From Virgisporangium aurantiacum (lineage in GTDB: Bacteria > Actinomycetota > Actinomycetes > Mycobacteriales > Micromonosporaceae), in contig NZ_BOPG01000004.1 of assembly GCF_016863635.1 (NCBI RefSeq), positions 108,210 through 172,209 of the forward strand: a DNA stretch of 64,000 bases, written 5' to 3'. The notes beneath the pieces were generated by a model. The model was not told the DNA's origin. It was given only the letters and a program-made list of their open reading frames with translations, and did no database searches. Each line of letters begins with the position of its first letter. The first letter of the stretch is position 1. Below are positions 17,981 through 27,141 of the stretch, in pieces. The position numbers and the translations under genes are program-made.

Positions 17981-18394
17981 ATGAGCGAGTACGAGTACGA
18001 GCAGCCCACGGCCGACGAGCCCACCGCCGACTACCCGCCGGCCGACCAGTACGACAGCCTCATCGGCCAGCCGATCGACGGTGGATTCGACGCGCCCCAC
18101 CACGAGCAGACCGTCGGCGGATTCACCGCGAACGACGGCTACGGCCCCGAGGTCGTGAACTACGGCGGCGACGAGGCCCCCGAGGCCGCCGACCCGCAGT
18201 ACGACCCGAACTACACCGGTGCCGACCAGCCCGACTACGCCGGCACCGAGCACGAGGCCGGCGAGACCGGTCAGTACGACCCGTCGTACACCGGTGGCGA
18301 CCAGCCCGAGGGCGAGCCGAACTACGCGGCCGACGGCGGCGAGTACGCGCAGCCGACCCAGGGCACCAGCACCAGCGGCACCAGCGCCCAGTAG
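17981..18394 (+). CDS. Acidic, tyrosine-rich repetitive protein, probably disordered
   Basis: 137 residues, very rich in Asp, Glu, Gly, Pro, Tyr, Thr and Gln with only two His and no Cys, Trp, Lys or Arg. Imperfect repeats are visible: QYDPNYTGADQP and QYDPSYTGGDQP, spaced 30-odd residues apart, with further PNY/PDY fragments. No signal peptide or membrane segment. The composition predicts an intrinsically disordered, strongly negative protein of unknown role. The gene has an excellent ribosome binding site and its own strong terminator, so it is likely well expressed and monocistronic. Confidence 0.75.
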   Translation: MSEYEYEQPTADEPTADYPPADQYDSLIGQPIDGGFDAPHHEQTVGGFTANDGYGPEVVNYGGDEAPEAADPQYDPNYTGADQPDYAGTEHEAGETGQYDPSYTGGDQPEGEPNYAADGGEYAQPTQGTSTSGTSAQ

Positions 18395-18411
18395 TTCCCG
18401 CACGGCAATAC

Positions 18412-18449
18412 ACAAAGGCCGCCCCGCAGCGTCGCGGGGCGGCCTTTGT
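18412..18449. terminator. Strong bidirectional terminator
   Basis: Perfect 16-bp inverted repeat (ACAAAGGCCGCCCCGC / GCGGGGCGGCCTTTGT) with a 6-base loop, ending in TTTGT on the plus and in TTTGTG on the minus strand. It separates the acidic repeat protein from convergent ilvC. Confidence 0.92.
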
Positions 18450-18459
18450 ATGTGTGCTT

Positions 18460-19494
<1,035 letters not shown>

Positions 19495-20013
19495 TTACGA
19501 GGCGGCGCGGAGCGCCGGGCCGGCGGTGATCGAACGTGATCCCCGACCGATCGCTACCACGCCGGACTGGACCATTTCCTTGATGCCGAACGGTTCGAGG
19601 TCGCGCAGCAGCGCGTCGAGCTTCTCCGACGTGCCGGTCGCCTCGATCGTCAGGGTCTCCGGCGCCACGTCGACGACGCGGGCGCGGAACAGTTGCACGG
19701 TCTCCATCACCTGGGACCGGGTGGCGCGGTCGGCACGCACCTTGACCAGCAGCAGTTCGCGTTGAACGGCGGCAGCCTGGTCCAGTTCCACGATCTTCAG
19801 GACGTTGACCAGCTTGTTGAGCTGTTTGGTGACCTGTTCGAGCGGGTTCGCCTCGGCGTTGACCACGATCGTGATGCGGGAGATCTCGGGGTGCTCGGTC
19901 TCGCCGACGGCGAGCGAGTCGATGTTGAAGCCGCGCCGGGAGAACAGACCGGAGACGCGCGCGAGCACGCCGGGCTTGTTCTCGACGAGCACTGACAACG
20001 TGTGCTTGCTCAT
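19495..20013 (-). CDS. ilvN: Acetolactate synthase regulatory (small) subunit
   Basis: 172 residues. N-terminal ACT domain (HTLSVLVENKPGVLARVSGLFSRRGFNIDSLAVGETEHPEISRITIVV) and a C-terminal ALS_ss_C domain. It binds valine and activates and feedback-inhibits IlvB. Length is normal. Lies 9 bases downstream of ilvB and 21 before ilvC. Confidence 0.96.
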   Translation of the reverse strand: MSKHTLSVLVENKPGVLARVSGLFSRRGFNIDSLAVGETEHPEISRITIVVNAEANPLEQVTKQLNKLVNVLKIVELDQAAAVQRELLLVKVRADRATRSQVMETVQLFRARVVDVAPETLTIEATGTSEKLDALLRDLEPFGIKEMVQSGVVAIGRGSRSITAGPALRAAS

Positions 20014-20022
20014 GACCGTCCC

Positions 20023-21888
20023 TTAAACGTCGTCGTCGTCGAAGATCGGCCGCACACCGCGGGCGAACATGATCTCGTCATTGCTGGTGCCGGCCGCGAC
20101 CATCGGCCACACCATGGCGTCCTTGCCGACCACGAAGTCGATCACGACCGGCTGGTCGTTGATGCGCATCGCGGCCTCGATCGTCGCGTCGACGTCGGCG
20201 GCCGACTCGCACCGCAGGCCGACGCAGCCGAGCGCCTCGGCGAGCTTCACGAAGTCGGGGATGCGGTGCTTGTGGGTGCCCAGGTCGGTGTTGGAGTACC
20301 GCTGGTCGTAGAACAGCGTCTGCCACTGCCGCACCATGCCGAGGTTACCGTTGTTGATCACGGCGACCTTGATCGGGATGCCCTCCAGCGCGCAGGTCGC
20401 GAGCTCCTGGTTGGTCATCTGGAAGCAGCCGTCGCCGTCGATCGCCCACACCACCGTGTCGGGACTGCCGTGCTTGGCGCCCATCGCGGCCGGCACCGCG
20501 TACCCCATGGTTCCGGCGCCGCCGGAGTTGAGCCACGTGCCCGGCTTCTCGTACTGGATGAACTGGGCCGCCCACATCTGGTGCTGTCCCACGCCCGCGC
20601 AGTAGATCGCGTCGGGACCGGCGATCTCGCCGATCCGCTTGATCACGTACTGCGGCGCCAGCGTGCCGTCCGGCGGCTCCTCGTAGCCGAGCGGGTACCG
20701 CTCGCGCAGGTCGTCGAGCTGGCTCCACCAGTCGCTGAGGTCGGCACGGCGGCCGGCGTTGTGTTCGGCCGTCACCGCCCCGATCAGTTCGTCGATGACG
20801 TGCTTCGCGTCGCCGACGATCGGCACGTCGGCGTGGCGGTTCTTGCCGATCTCGGCCGGGTCGATGTCGGCGTGCACCACGGTCGCGTTCGGCGCGAACG
20901 AGGACAGCTTGCCGGTGACCCGGTCGTCGAACCGCGCGCCCAGCGCGATCAGCAGGTCGGACTTCTGCAGCGCGTAGACCGCCGAGACCGTGCCGTGCAT
21001 GCCGGGCATGCCCACGTGCTGCTTGTGCGAGTCGGGGAACGCGCCCCGGGCCATCAGCGTGGTGACCACCGGCAGGCCGGTCTGCTCGGCCAGCGTGCGC
21101 AGGCTCGCCGAGGCGCCGGCCTTCAGCACGCCGCCGCCGACGTAGAGCACGGGACGCTTCGCGGTGGTCATCAGCCGGGCCGCTTCGCGGATCTGCTTGC
21201 CGTGCGGGTGCAGCGTCGGGTGGTACCCGGGCAGCTCCATCGTGGGCGGCCAGCTGAATGTGGTCTGCGCCTGCAGGACGTCCTTCGGGATGTCGACGAG
21301 CACCGGGCCGGGCCGGCCGGTGGCCGCGAGGTGGAACGCCTCGGCCATGATCCGCGGCAGCTCCTCGCCGGTCGTCACCAGGTAGTTGTGCTTGGTGATC
21401 GGCAGCGTGATGCCCTGGATGTCGGCTTCCTGGAAGGCGTCGGTGCCGATGGCCGGGCTGGGCACCTGGCCGGTGATCGCGACGATCGGCACCGAGTCCA
21501 TGTACGCGTCGGCGATCGGGGTGACCAGGTTGGTCGCGCCCGGTCCGGACGTCGCCATGCACACGCCGACCCGGCCGGTGGCCTGCGCGTATCCGGTGGC
21601 CGCGTGGCCCGCGCCCTGCTCGTGCCGCACCAGGATGTGCCGCACCTTGCGCGAGTCGAACAGCGGGTCGTACGCCGGCAGGATCGCTCCGCCCGGGATG
21701 CCGAACACGGTGTCGACCCCGAGCGCCTCGAGCGAACGGACGAGCGCCTGCGCGCCGGTCATCGGTACATCCGTGACCCGTTCGGAACTGACCTGCGGCT
21801 GCGCTCCGCCGCCGGTGTGCGCCGCGCCGCCGGCATGGGCGGCGGAGTGCGGGCGGTGGGCGAGGAGTTCGGGCGTCGGTTTGCTCAT
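20023..21888 (-). CDS. ilvB: Acetolactate synthase catalytic (large) subunit
   Basis: 621 residues. Thiamine-diphosphate enzyme with the N-terminal [15 protein letters not shown] / [16 protein letters not shown] (catalytic Glu) motifs, central FAD-binding domain, and the C-terminal ThDP motif [14 protein letters not shown]...VINN. Makes acetolactate for valine/leucine and acetohydroxybutyrate for isoleucine. ATG 21888 is preferred; GTG 21903 would add five residues. The first ~45 residues are a Pro/Ala/His-rich extension not needed for the fold. An attenuator with leader peptide MTSRVLLV lies upstream. Confidence 0.96.
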   Translation of the reverse strand: MSKPTPELLAHRPHSAAHAGGAAHTGGGAQPQVSSERVTDVPMTGAQALVRSLEALGVDTVFGIPGGAILPAYDPLFDSRKVRHILVRHEQGAGHAATGYAQATGRVGVCMATSGPGATNLVTPIADAYMDSVPIVAITGQVPSPAIGTDAFQEADIQGITLPITKHNYLVTTGEELPRIMAEAFHLAATGRPGPVLVDIPKDVLQAQTTFSWPPTMELPGYHPTLHPHGKQIREAARLMTTAKRPVLYVGGGVLKAGASASLRTLAEQTGLPVVTTLMARGAFPDSHKQHVGMPGMHGTVSAVYALQKSDLLIALGARFDDRVTGKLSSFAPNATVVHADIDPAEIGKNRHADVPIVGDAKHVIDELIGAVTAEHNAGRRADLSDWWSQLDDLRERYPLGYEEPPDGTLAPQYVIKRIGEIAGPDAIYCAGVGQHQMWAAQFIQYEKPGTWLNSGGAGTMGYAVPAAMGAKHGSPDTVVWAIDGDGCFQMTNQELATCALEGIPIKVAVINNGNLGMVRQWQTLFYDQRYSNTDLGTHKHRIPDFVKLAEALGCVGLRCESAADVDATIEAAMRINDQPVVIDFVVGKDAMVWPMVAAGTSNDEIMFARGVRPIFDDDDV

Positions 21889-21969
21889 CGCGGTTCGCAC
21901 CAATCGACTCGGGTCAGGCGGCTCGACTGTGAGTCTCGCCGGATTCTGCTGGGCTGTCCTACGGGCAAC

Positions 21970-21996
21970 AAAAAACCCCGCGTGCGAAGCACGGGG
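21970..21996 (-). terminator. Attenuator terminator upstream of ilvB
   Basis: On the minus strand CCCCGTGC and GCACGCGGGG form a stem with a small bulge and a 3-base loop, followed by six T residues. It sits between the leader peptide and ilvB, about 80 bases before the start, so it must be read through for expression. Confidence 0.85.
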
Positions 21997-22026
21997 GTTA
22001 GCGCGTCGGCGACGATCGCGGACGCG

Positions 22027-22053
22027 CTAGACGAGAAGTACTCGACTCGTCAT
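22027..22053 (-). CDS. ilvB leader peptide MTSRVLLV
   Basis: A nine-codon minus-strand ORF (ATG to TAG) encoding Met-Thr-Ser-Arg-Val-Leu-Leu-Val, with four consecutive Val/Leu codons before the stop. The stop codon begins the 5' arm of a perfect 9-bp hairpin, TAGCGCGTC (22021-22029) with GACGCGCTA (21999-22007), whose 3' arm lies next to the terminator. This is the classic architecture of ribosome-mediated attenuation, which is known for branched-chain genes in actinobacteria. Confidence 0.82.
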   Translation of the reverse strand: MTSRVLLV

Positions 22054-22083
22054 GGGCGCGCGAAGACCGATGGACAGCATGCG

Positions 22084-24387
22084 CTAACCATGCCGGATCT
22101 CACGCCCTGAGTCAACCTCTCCCACATTTCGGAACAACGTCTCGACGCGCTCGGCCGGCATGCCGTCGCCGAACAGCGTTCCCTGCGCGTACCGGCAGCC
22201 GTATTCGATCAGCAGCGCCCGCTGCTGCGGCTGGGAGACGCCCTCCGCCACCACGTCGAGCCCGAGCCGCTGGCCGATGGTGACCACGACGTCGACGATC
22301 GGCGCGTGCCGGCTCTCCTCGCACGTGTCGGCGCCGCAGTCGGGGGTCATGCAGTCGTTCTCCAGGAGCTCGCGGTCGATCTTCAGGGCGTCGACCGGCA
22401 GCGTGCGGAGCAGCTTCAGCGACGAGTACTCCGACCCGAAGTCGTCGAGCGCCACCCGCACCCCGATGGCGCGCAGGTCGGTCAGCCGCTGCTTGAGCTG
22501 CTGGACGTCGCGGGCCGCGGCGTGCTCGGTGACCTCGATCGTCAGCTTCCCGGCCGGCACCCGGTGGACCCGCAGCACCTCGCGGATCAGGTCGGCGTAC
22601 TCCGGCGTGTGCAGTTCCCGCACCGACGCGTTGACCGACATCCACAGGTCGTGCCCGTCGGCGATCCAGTGGGAGAGCTGGCGGGCGGCCTCGTGGACGA
22701 CGAACCGGCCCAGCCCGTGGATCAGCCCGACCTCCTCGGCCAGCGGGATGAACTCGGCCGGCGACACCGTGCCCAGCCGCGGGTGGTGCCAGCGCAGCAG
22801 GGCCTCGACGCCCGCCACCGCGCCCGTGCGCACCTCCACCACGGGCTGGTACACGAGCATCAGCTCGCCCCGGTCGACGGCGCCGCGCAGTTCGTGTTCG
22901 AGTTCGGTGCGCCGGCGCACCAGGTCGTCGTACGCGACGTCGTACGCCTCGATCCGGTTCTTGCCCGACTGCTTGGCGAACCGCAGCGCCAGGTCGGCGT
23001 TGCGCATCAACGAGTCGATGCTGTCGGCCTCCAGACAACCGGCCATCCCGATGCTCGCGGTGACGAAGACCGTTCCCGAGTCCAGCTCGTACGGCTGGTT
23101 CAGCACGGTGAGCATCCGCGTCGCCATCGACATGGCCTCGGACGGCTTGGCCCACATCAGCACCGCGAACTCGTCGCCGCCGAGGCGGGCCGGGCAGTCG
23201 CCGGGCCGCACGTTCGACCGCAGCCGGCGGGCCACCTCGACCAGCACCGCGTCGCCGACGTCGTGGCCGCGGATGTCGTTGATGTTCTTGAAGCCGTCGA
23301 GGTCGATCGAGAGCAGCACGCAGGCCGGCCCGCCCCGGACCTCCTCCTCCAGGATCCGGAAGAGCTCGCGCCGGTTCGCGAGGTCGGTGAGCGCGTCGGT
23401 GTGCGCGATCGACCGGAAATGGGCCTCGCTTTCGGCCAGTTGCTCGGCGATCGAGGTGAGCGCCCGGCGGGCCAGCACCTGCTGGACGGTCAGCAGCGTT
23501 CCGATGATGAGCGCGAGCACGACGCACACGGGGTCGGGACCGGCGTCACCGGCCGTGATCACCCGACCGGTGAGCGTGAGCATCGCGAGCACCACGGCCG
23601 CCAGCGACAGCCAGCACGGAGTGGTCTCGCGGGCCGGGGGGATCCGCTCGTAGCGGCCGGGGATGTGGACGGCCGCCATGAGCGCGACCGCGCCGGCCGA
23701 GACGGTCAGCGTGCTGCCCTGCAGCACCCAGGGCGCCGCCCGGCCGGTGCTGCCGATCATGAGACCGAGCAGGCCGACGCTGAACAGGCCGGTGCCGGCA
23801 CACACCACGAGCGCCGGCCGGGGCAGCCGGGGCCGGTTCGCGGCGGTGACCACCGACGTGCCGATGACCGTGCCCGCCACCACGACCGGAATCGCCAGCA
23901 CGAGGCAGTCGGCGACCAGCCGGAACGGCACCCGACCGTCGGCCAGGCGGTCGTGCCAGGACTCCAGGAAGCCCGCCCACACGAACGCGAGCAGGCAGAC
24001 CATCATCAGCGTGCCGTCGAGGACCTGGGGGAACCGGCTGCGCGGCGCCACCACCATCGGCGCCCAGAGCAGGCCGGCGCCGAGCAGCAGCACGGCCAGC
24101 CCGAGCCCCAGCCCGGTGATCGTGACCGCGACGCCGTGCCCGGCCGGGTGGTCGGCGATGCTGCCGGTGCCGTCGGCGGCCAGCAGCCGGACGGCGGCGG
24201 CCACGACGAGCACCACGGCGGCGACGGCCAGCCCGGAGACACGCAGCAACAGAGCGACCCGGGCCGCCGGCGGGCGGTGACGGATCGCGCGGAACAGGGC
24301 TACAGCGGCGACCACCGTCGGAAGCAGACAGATCGCAACCGCAGTGCCGAATGGCGCCGAATGGGCCAGACCCCCAGTGAGAGGCAC
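22084..24387 (-). CDS. Membrane-bound GGDEF-EAL cyclic-di-GMP protein
   Basis: 767 residues. About nine membrane helices fill residues 12-305, followed by a GGDEF domain (GGDEF at 403-407, with inhibitory-site RPGD at 394-397 five residues upstream) and an EAL domain (EALLRW at 528-533, EVTEH near 620, [10 protein letters not shown] at 647-656, then a VVAEGVS block). Both active sites look largely intact, so it may synthesise and degrade cyclic-di-GMP. One deviation: the usual DFG(T/S)GYSS loop reads DFGSEYSS, with Glu replacing Gly. The N-terminal membrane part resembles no sensor I can name. Start GTG 24387 lies 7 bases after a CAGAGT box. It is upstream of the ilvB leader on the same strand. 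Confidence 0.93.
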   Translation of the reverse strand: MPLTGGLAHSAPFGTAVAICLLPTVVAAVALFRAIRHRPPAARVALLLRVSGLAVAAVVLVVAAAVRLLAADGTGSIADHPAGHGVAVTITGLGLGLAVLLLGAGLLWAPMVVAPRSRFPQVLDGTLMMVCLLAFVWAGFLESWHDRLADGRVPFRLVADCLVLAIPVVVAGTVIGTSVVTAANRPRLPRPALVVCAGTGLFSVGLLGLMIGSTGRAAPWVLQGSTLTVSAGAVALMAAVHIPGRYERIPPARETTPCWLSLAAVVLAMLTLTGRVITAGDAGPDPVCVVLALIIGTLLTVQQVLARRALTSIAEQLAESEAHFRSIAHTDALTDLANRRELFRILEEEVRGGPACVLLSIDLDGFKNINDIRGHDVGDAVLVEVARRLRSNVRPGDCPARLGGDEFAVLMWAKPSEAMSMATRMLTVLNQPYELDSGTVFVTASIGMAGCLEADSIDSLMRNADLALRFAKQSGKNRIEAYDVAYDDLVRRRTELEHELRGAVDRGELMLVYQPVVEVRTGAVAGVEALLRWHHPRLGTVSPAEFIPLAEEVGLIHGLGRFVVHEAARQLSHWIADGHDLWMSVNASVRELHTPEYADLIREVLRVHRVPAGKLTIEVTEHAAARDVQQLKQRLTDLRAIGVRVALDDFGSEYSSLKLLRTLPVDALKIDRELLENDCMTPDCGADTCEESRHAPIVDVVVTIGQRLGLDVVAEGVSQPQQRALLIEYGCRYAQGTLFGDGMPAERVETLFRNVGEVDSGREIRHG

Positions 24388-24476
24388 GAGTCACACTCTG
24401 CCCGATCACGTCCCGCGATGCGACACCCAATTTGGCCGGTACCCTGCCGGCGCCCGGACTGATGCACACTGGCGGT

Positions 24477-26324
24477 ATGCCTGAACTGCGGTCGAAGACC
24501 TCCACCCACGGCCGGAACATGGCGGGCGCGCGTGCCCTGTGGCGCGCCACCGGCATGACCGACAGCGATTTCGGGAAACCGATCGTCGCCATCGCCAACA
24601 GCTTCACGCAGTTCGTACCGGGTCACGTGCACCTACGGAACCTCGGCATGATCGTCGCCGACTCGGTGGCCGAGGCGGGCGGCGTGGCCAAGGAGTTCAA
24701 CACGATCGCCGTCGACGACGGCATCGCGATGGGGCACGGCGGCATGCTCTACTCGCTGCCCAGCCGGGAACTGATCGCCGACGCGGTCGAGTACATGGTC
24801 AACGCGCACTGCGCCGACGCGCTGGTGTGCATTTCCAACTGCGACAAGATCACGCCCGGCATGCTGATGGCGGCGCTGCGGCTCAACATCCCCACCGTGT
24901 TCGTCTCCGGCGGGCCGATGGAGGCCGGCAAGACGGTCGCGATCGAGGGCATCGTGCACTCGAAGATCGACCTGATCGACGCGATGATCGCGTCGGCCAA
25001 CGACGCCGTCAGCGACGACCAGCTCGGCGCGATCGAGCGCTCGGCGTGCCCCACCTGCGGGTCCTGCTCGGGCATGTTCACCGCGAACTCGATGAACTGC
25101 CTCACCGAGGCGATCGGGCTGGCCCTGCCGGGCAACGGGTCGACGCTCGCCACGTCGGAGGCCCGGCGGCAACTGTTCAGCGACGCCGGCACGACCGTCG
25201 TCGACCTCGCGAAGCGGTACTACGAGGGCGACGACGAGAGCGTCCTCCCCCGCAACATCGCCACCCGGTCGGCGTTCGAGAACGCGGTGTCCCTCGACGT
25301 CGCGATGGGCGGCTCCACCAACACGATCCTGCACCTGCTCGCCGCCGCGCGGGAGGCGGAGCTGGAGTTCCACGTCAGCGACATCGACGAGATCTCGCGC
25401 CGGGTGCCGTGCCTGTCGAAGGTGGCGCCGAACACGCCGAAGTACCACATGGAGGACGTCCACCGCGCCGGCGGCATCCCGGCGATCCTGGGCGAGCTCG
25501 ACCGCGGCGGGCTGCTCAAGCGCGACGTGCACGCCGTACACGCCACGAACCTCGACGAGTGGCTCGACGCCTGGGACATCCGCAGCGGCAAGACCACGCC
25601 GGAGGCCGCGGAGCTGTTCCACGCGGCGCCGGGCGGCGTGCGCACGACCGAGCCGTTCTCGTCCACCGCCCGCTGGTCCACGTTGGACACCGACGCGGCC
25701 GACGGCTGCATCCGCGACGTCGCGCACGCCTACTCCGCCGACGGCGGCCTGGCCATCCTCTTCGGCAACCTCGCGCCCGAAGGCTGCGTCGTGAAGACCG
25801 CCGGCGTGCCGGCCGAGAACCTGACGTTCCACGGCCCGGCGAAGGTGTTCGAGTCGCAGGAGTCCTGCGTCGACGCGATCCTGCGCGGCGAGGTGGTGGC
25901 CGGCGACGTCGTGGTGGTGCGGTACGAGGGCCCGCGCGGCGGCCCCGGCATGCAGGAGATGCTCTACCCGACGTCCTTCCTGAAGGGACGCGGGCTGGGG
26001 CGGGCCTGCGCGCTCATCACCGACGGGCGGTTCTCCGGCGGCACCTCCGGCCTGTCGATCGGGCACATCTCGCCGGAGGCGGCGTCGCACGGGCTGATCG
26101 CGCTGGTCGAGGACGGCGACGACATCACGATCGACATCCCGGCCCGCTCGATCGAGCTGCGGGTCGCCCCCGACGTGCTCGACGCCCGCCGGGTGGCGCA
26201 GGAGAAGCGCGACCGCCCGTACACCCCGCTCGACCGCGAGCGTCCGGTGTCCGCCGCGCTCCGCGCCTACGCCTCGATGGCCACCAGCGCGAGCGACGGC
26301 GCCTACCGCCGCGTCCCGGACTGA
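24477..26324 (+). CDS. ilvD: Dihydroxy-acid dehydratase
   Basis: 615 residues, close to E. coli IlvD (616) from the first codons ([27 protein letters not shown]). Iron-sulfur cysteines are Cys122 (CISNCDK) and the CPTCGSC block at 191-197. Third step of valine and isoleucine synthesis. ATG 24477 is chosen by that similarity; an in-frame start further upstream is unlikely. CACACT stands 6 bases before the ATG, a possible leaderless promoter, and there is no ribosome binding site. The gasdermin gene starts 14 bases after its stop without a terminator, so read-through is likely. Confidence 0.96.
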   Translation: MPELRSKTSTHGRNMAGARALWRATGMTDSDFGKPIVAIANSFTQFVPGHVHLRNLGMIVADSVAEAGGVAKEFNTIAVDDGIAMGHGGMLYSLPSRELIADAVEYMVNAHCADALVCISNCDKITPGMLMAALRLNIPTVFVSGGPMEAGKTVAIEGIVHSKIDLIDAMIASANDAVSDDQLGAIERSACPTCGSCSGMFTANSMNCLTEAIGLALPGNGSTLATSEARRQLFSDAGTTVVDLAKRYYEGDDESVLPRNIATRSAFENAVSLDVAMGGSTNTILHLLAAAREAELEFHVSDIDEISRRVPCLSKVAPNTPKYHMEDVHRAGGIPAILGELDRGGLLKRDVHAVHATNLDEWLDAWDIRSGKTTPEAAELFHAAPGGVRTTEPFSSTARWSTLDTDAADGCIRDVAHAYSADGGLAILFGNLAPEGCVVKTAGVPAENLTFHGPAKVFESQESCVDAILRGEVVAGDVVVVRYEGPRGGPGMQEMLYPTSFLKGRGLGRACALITDGRFSGGTSGLSIGHISPEAASHGLIALVEDGDDITIDIPARSIELRVAPDVLDARRVAQEKRDRPYTPLDRERPVSAALRAYASMATSASDGAYRRVPD

Positions 26325-26338
26325 CGGGGAGCCGTTAG

Positions 26339-27139
26339 ATGCCCTGCCGCGAGAATGCGTTGAACTATCTTCACGCGCTCGGATACAACGTGGTGCTTCT
26401 GCCCAAGGCCGACCTCGAACCGCTGTACCTGCTGTCGCCCGGCGGCCGCGGGACGTTCGACCGGTTCGGCCGGCTCGACACGTCCCTGAAGGGCGACGGA
26501 ACGGTTCCGCTGCCGCCGGTGTCGGCCGACGTGCCCGCGGCCAGCATCACCGGCCGGTCGTCGTCGAGCCTGAAGACGGGCGTCGGCCTGTCGGTGCTGG
26601 CGAACGTCGTCGCCGCGATGGGTGGCTCGCCGATCGGGCTGGAGGCCGCGTACAACAAGGCCGCCACGGTGACGTTCGAGTTCCGCGACGTGTTCGAGAA
26701 CCGCGTCGAGGTGGCCGCCCTCGACCGGTATCTCGCCAGTTCCGACGTCGACCCGTTGTCGGTGCACGCGTCGCGCCTGCTGTCCGAGGGCGACCTGCTG
26801 ATCGTCACCTCGATCCTGAAAACCTCGACGATCGCCGTGCGGGCGAGCGACAACGCCGACATCGCGATCACCCTCGACGTACCGCTGGTTCAGGAGATCG
26901 TGGGTGGCAACGTCACCGTGGCGACCACCGCCGCCGACGAGGCGCTGCTGTCCTACTCCGGGCCCGCGAAGCTCGCGTTCGGGTTCCAGGCGGTCCGGCT
27001 GCTGTTCGAGGACGGGTTCTACCGGGCCATCGAACCGGTCTCGAAGGTGCGGGTCCGCGCCCCGCTCTCCGACGCACCCGACGACGGTGCCGAGCGGTTC
27101 GTCGCGCCCGGCCCGATGGTGCGGCTGAACGACGCCTAG
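26339..27139 (+). CDS. Probable bacterial gasdermin (pore-forming cell-death effector)
   Basis: 266 residues, Cys only at position 3. The N terminus MPCREN...YLHALGYNVVLLPKADLEPLYLL resembles characterised bacterial gasdermins, in which an early Cys is palmitoylated and a GYxVVxLP strand follows. A second family-like block is VTFEFRDVFENRVEVAALDRYL (111-132). The last ~20 residues (AERFVAPGPMVRLNDA) would be the short inhibitory tail that the partner protease removes, freeing the protein to oligomerise into membrane pores; R240 and L243 are possible cut sites. Start ATG 26339 has GGGGAG 7 bases upstream. The caspase gene follows after 2 bases, the typical gasdermin partner. Family call rests on motif memory and context, not a search. 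Confidence 0.8.
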   Translation: MPCRENALNYLHALGYNVVLLPKADLEPLYLLSPGGRGTFDRFGRLDTSLKGDGTVPLPPVSADVPAASITGRSSSSLKTGVGLSVLANVVAAMGGSPIGLEAAYNKAATVTFEFRDVFENRVEVAALDRYLASSDVDPLSVHASRLLSEGDLLIVTSILKTSTIAVRASDNADIAITLDVPLVQEIVGGNVTVATTAADEALLSYSGPAKLAFGFQAVRLLFEDGFYRAIEPVSKVRVRAPLSDAPDDGAERFVAPGPMVRLNDA

Positions 27140-27141
27140 CG

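Noticed and set aside
20002..22110. 702-codon plus-strand ORF opposite ilvB
   Set aside because: Antisense shadow; low-complexity Arg/Asp/Gly translation, while ilvB, its leader and terminator explain the region.
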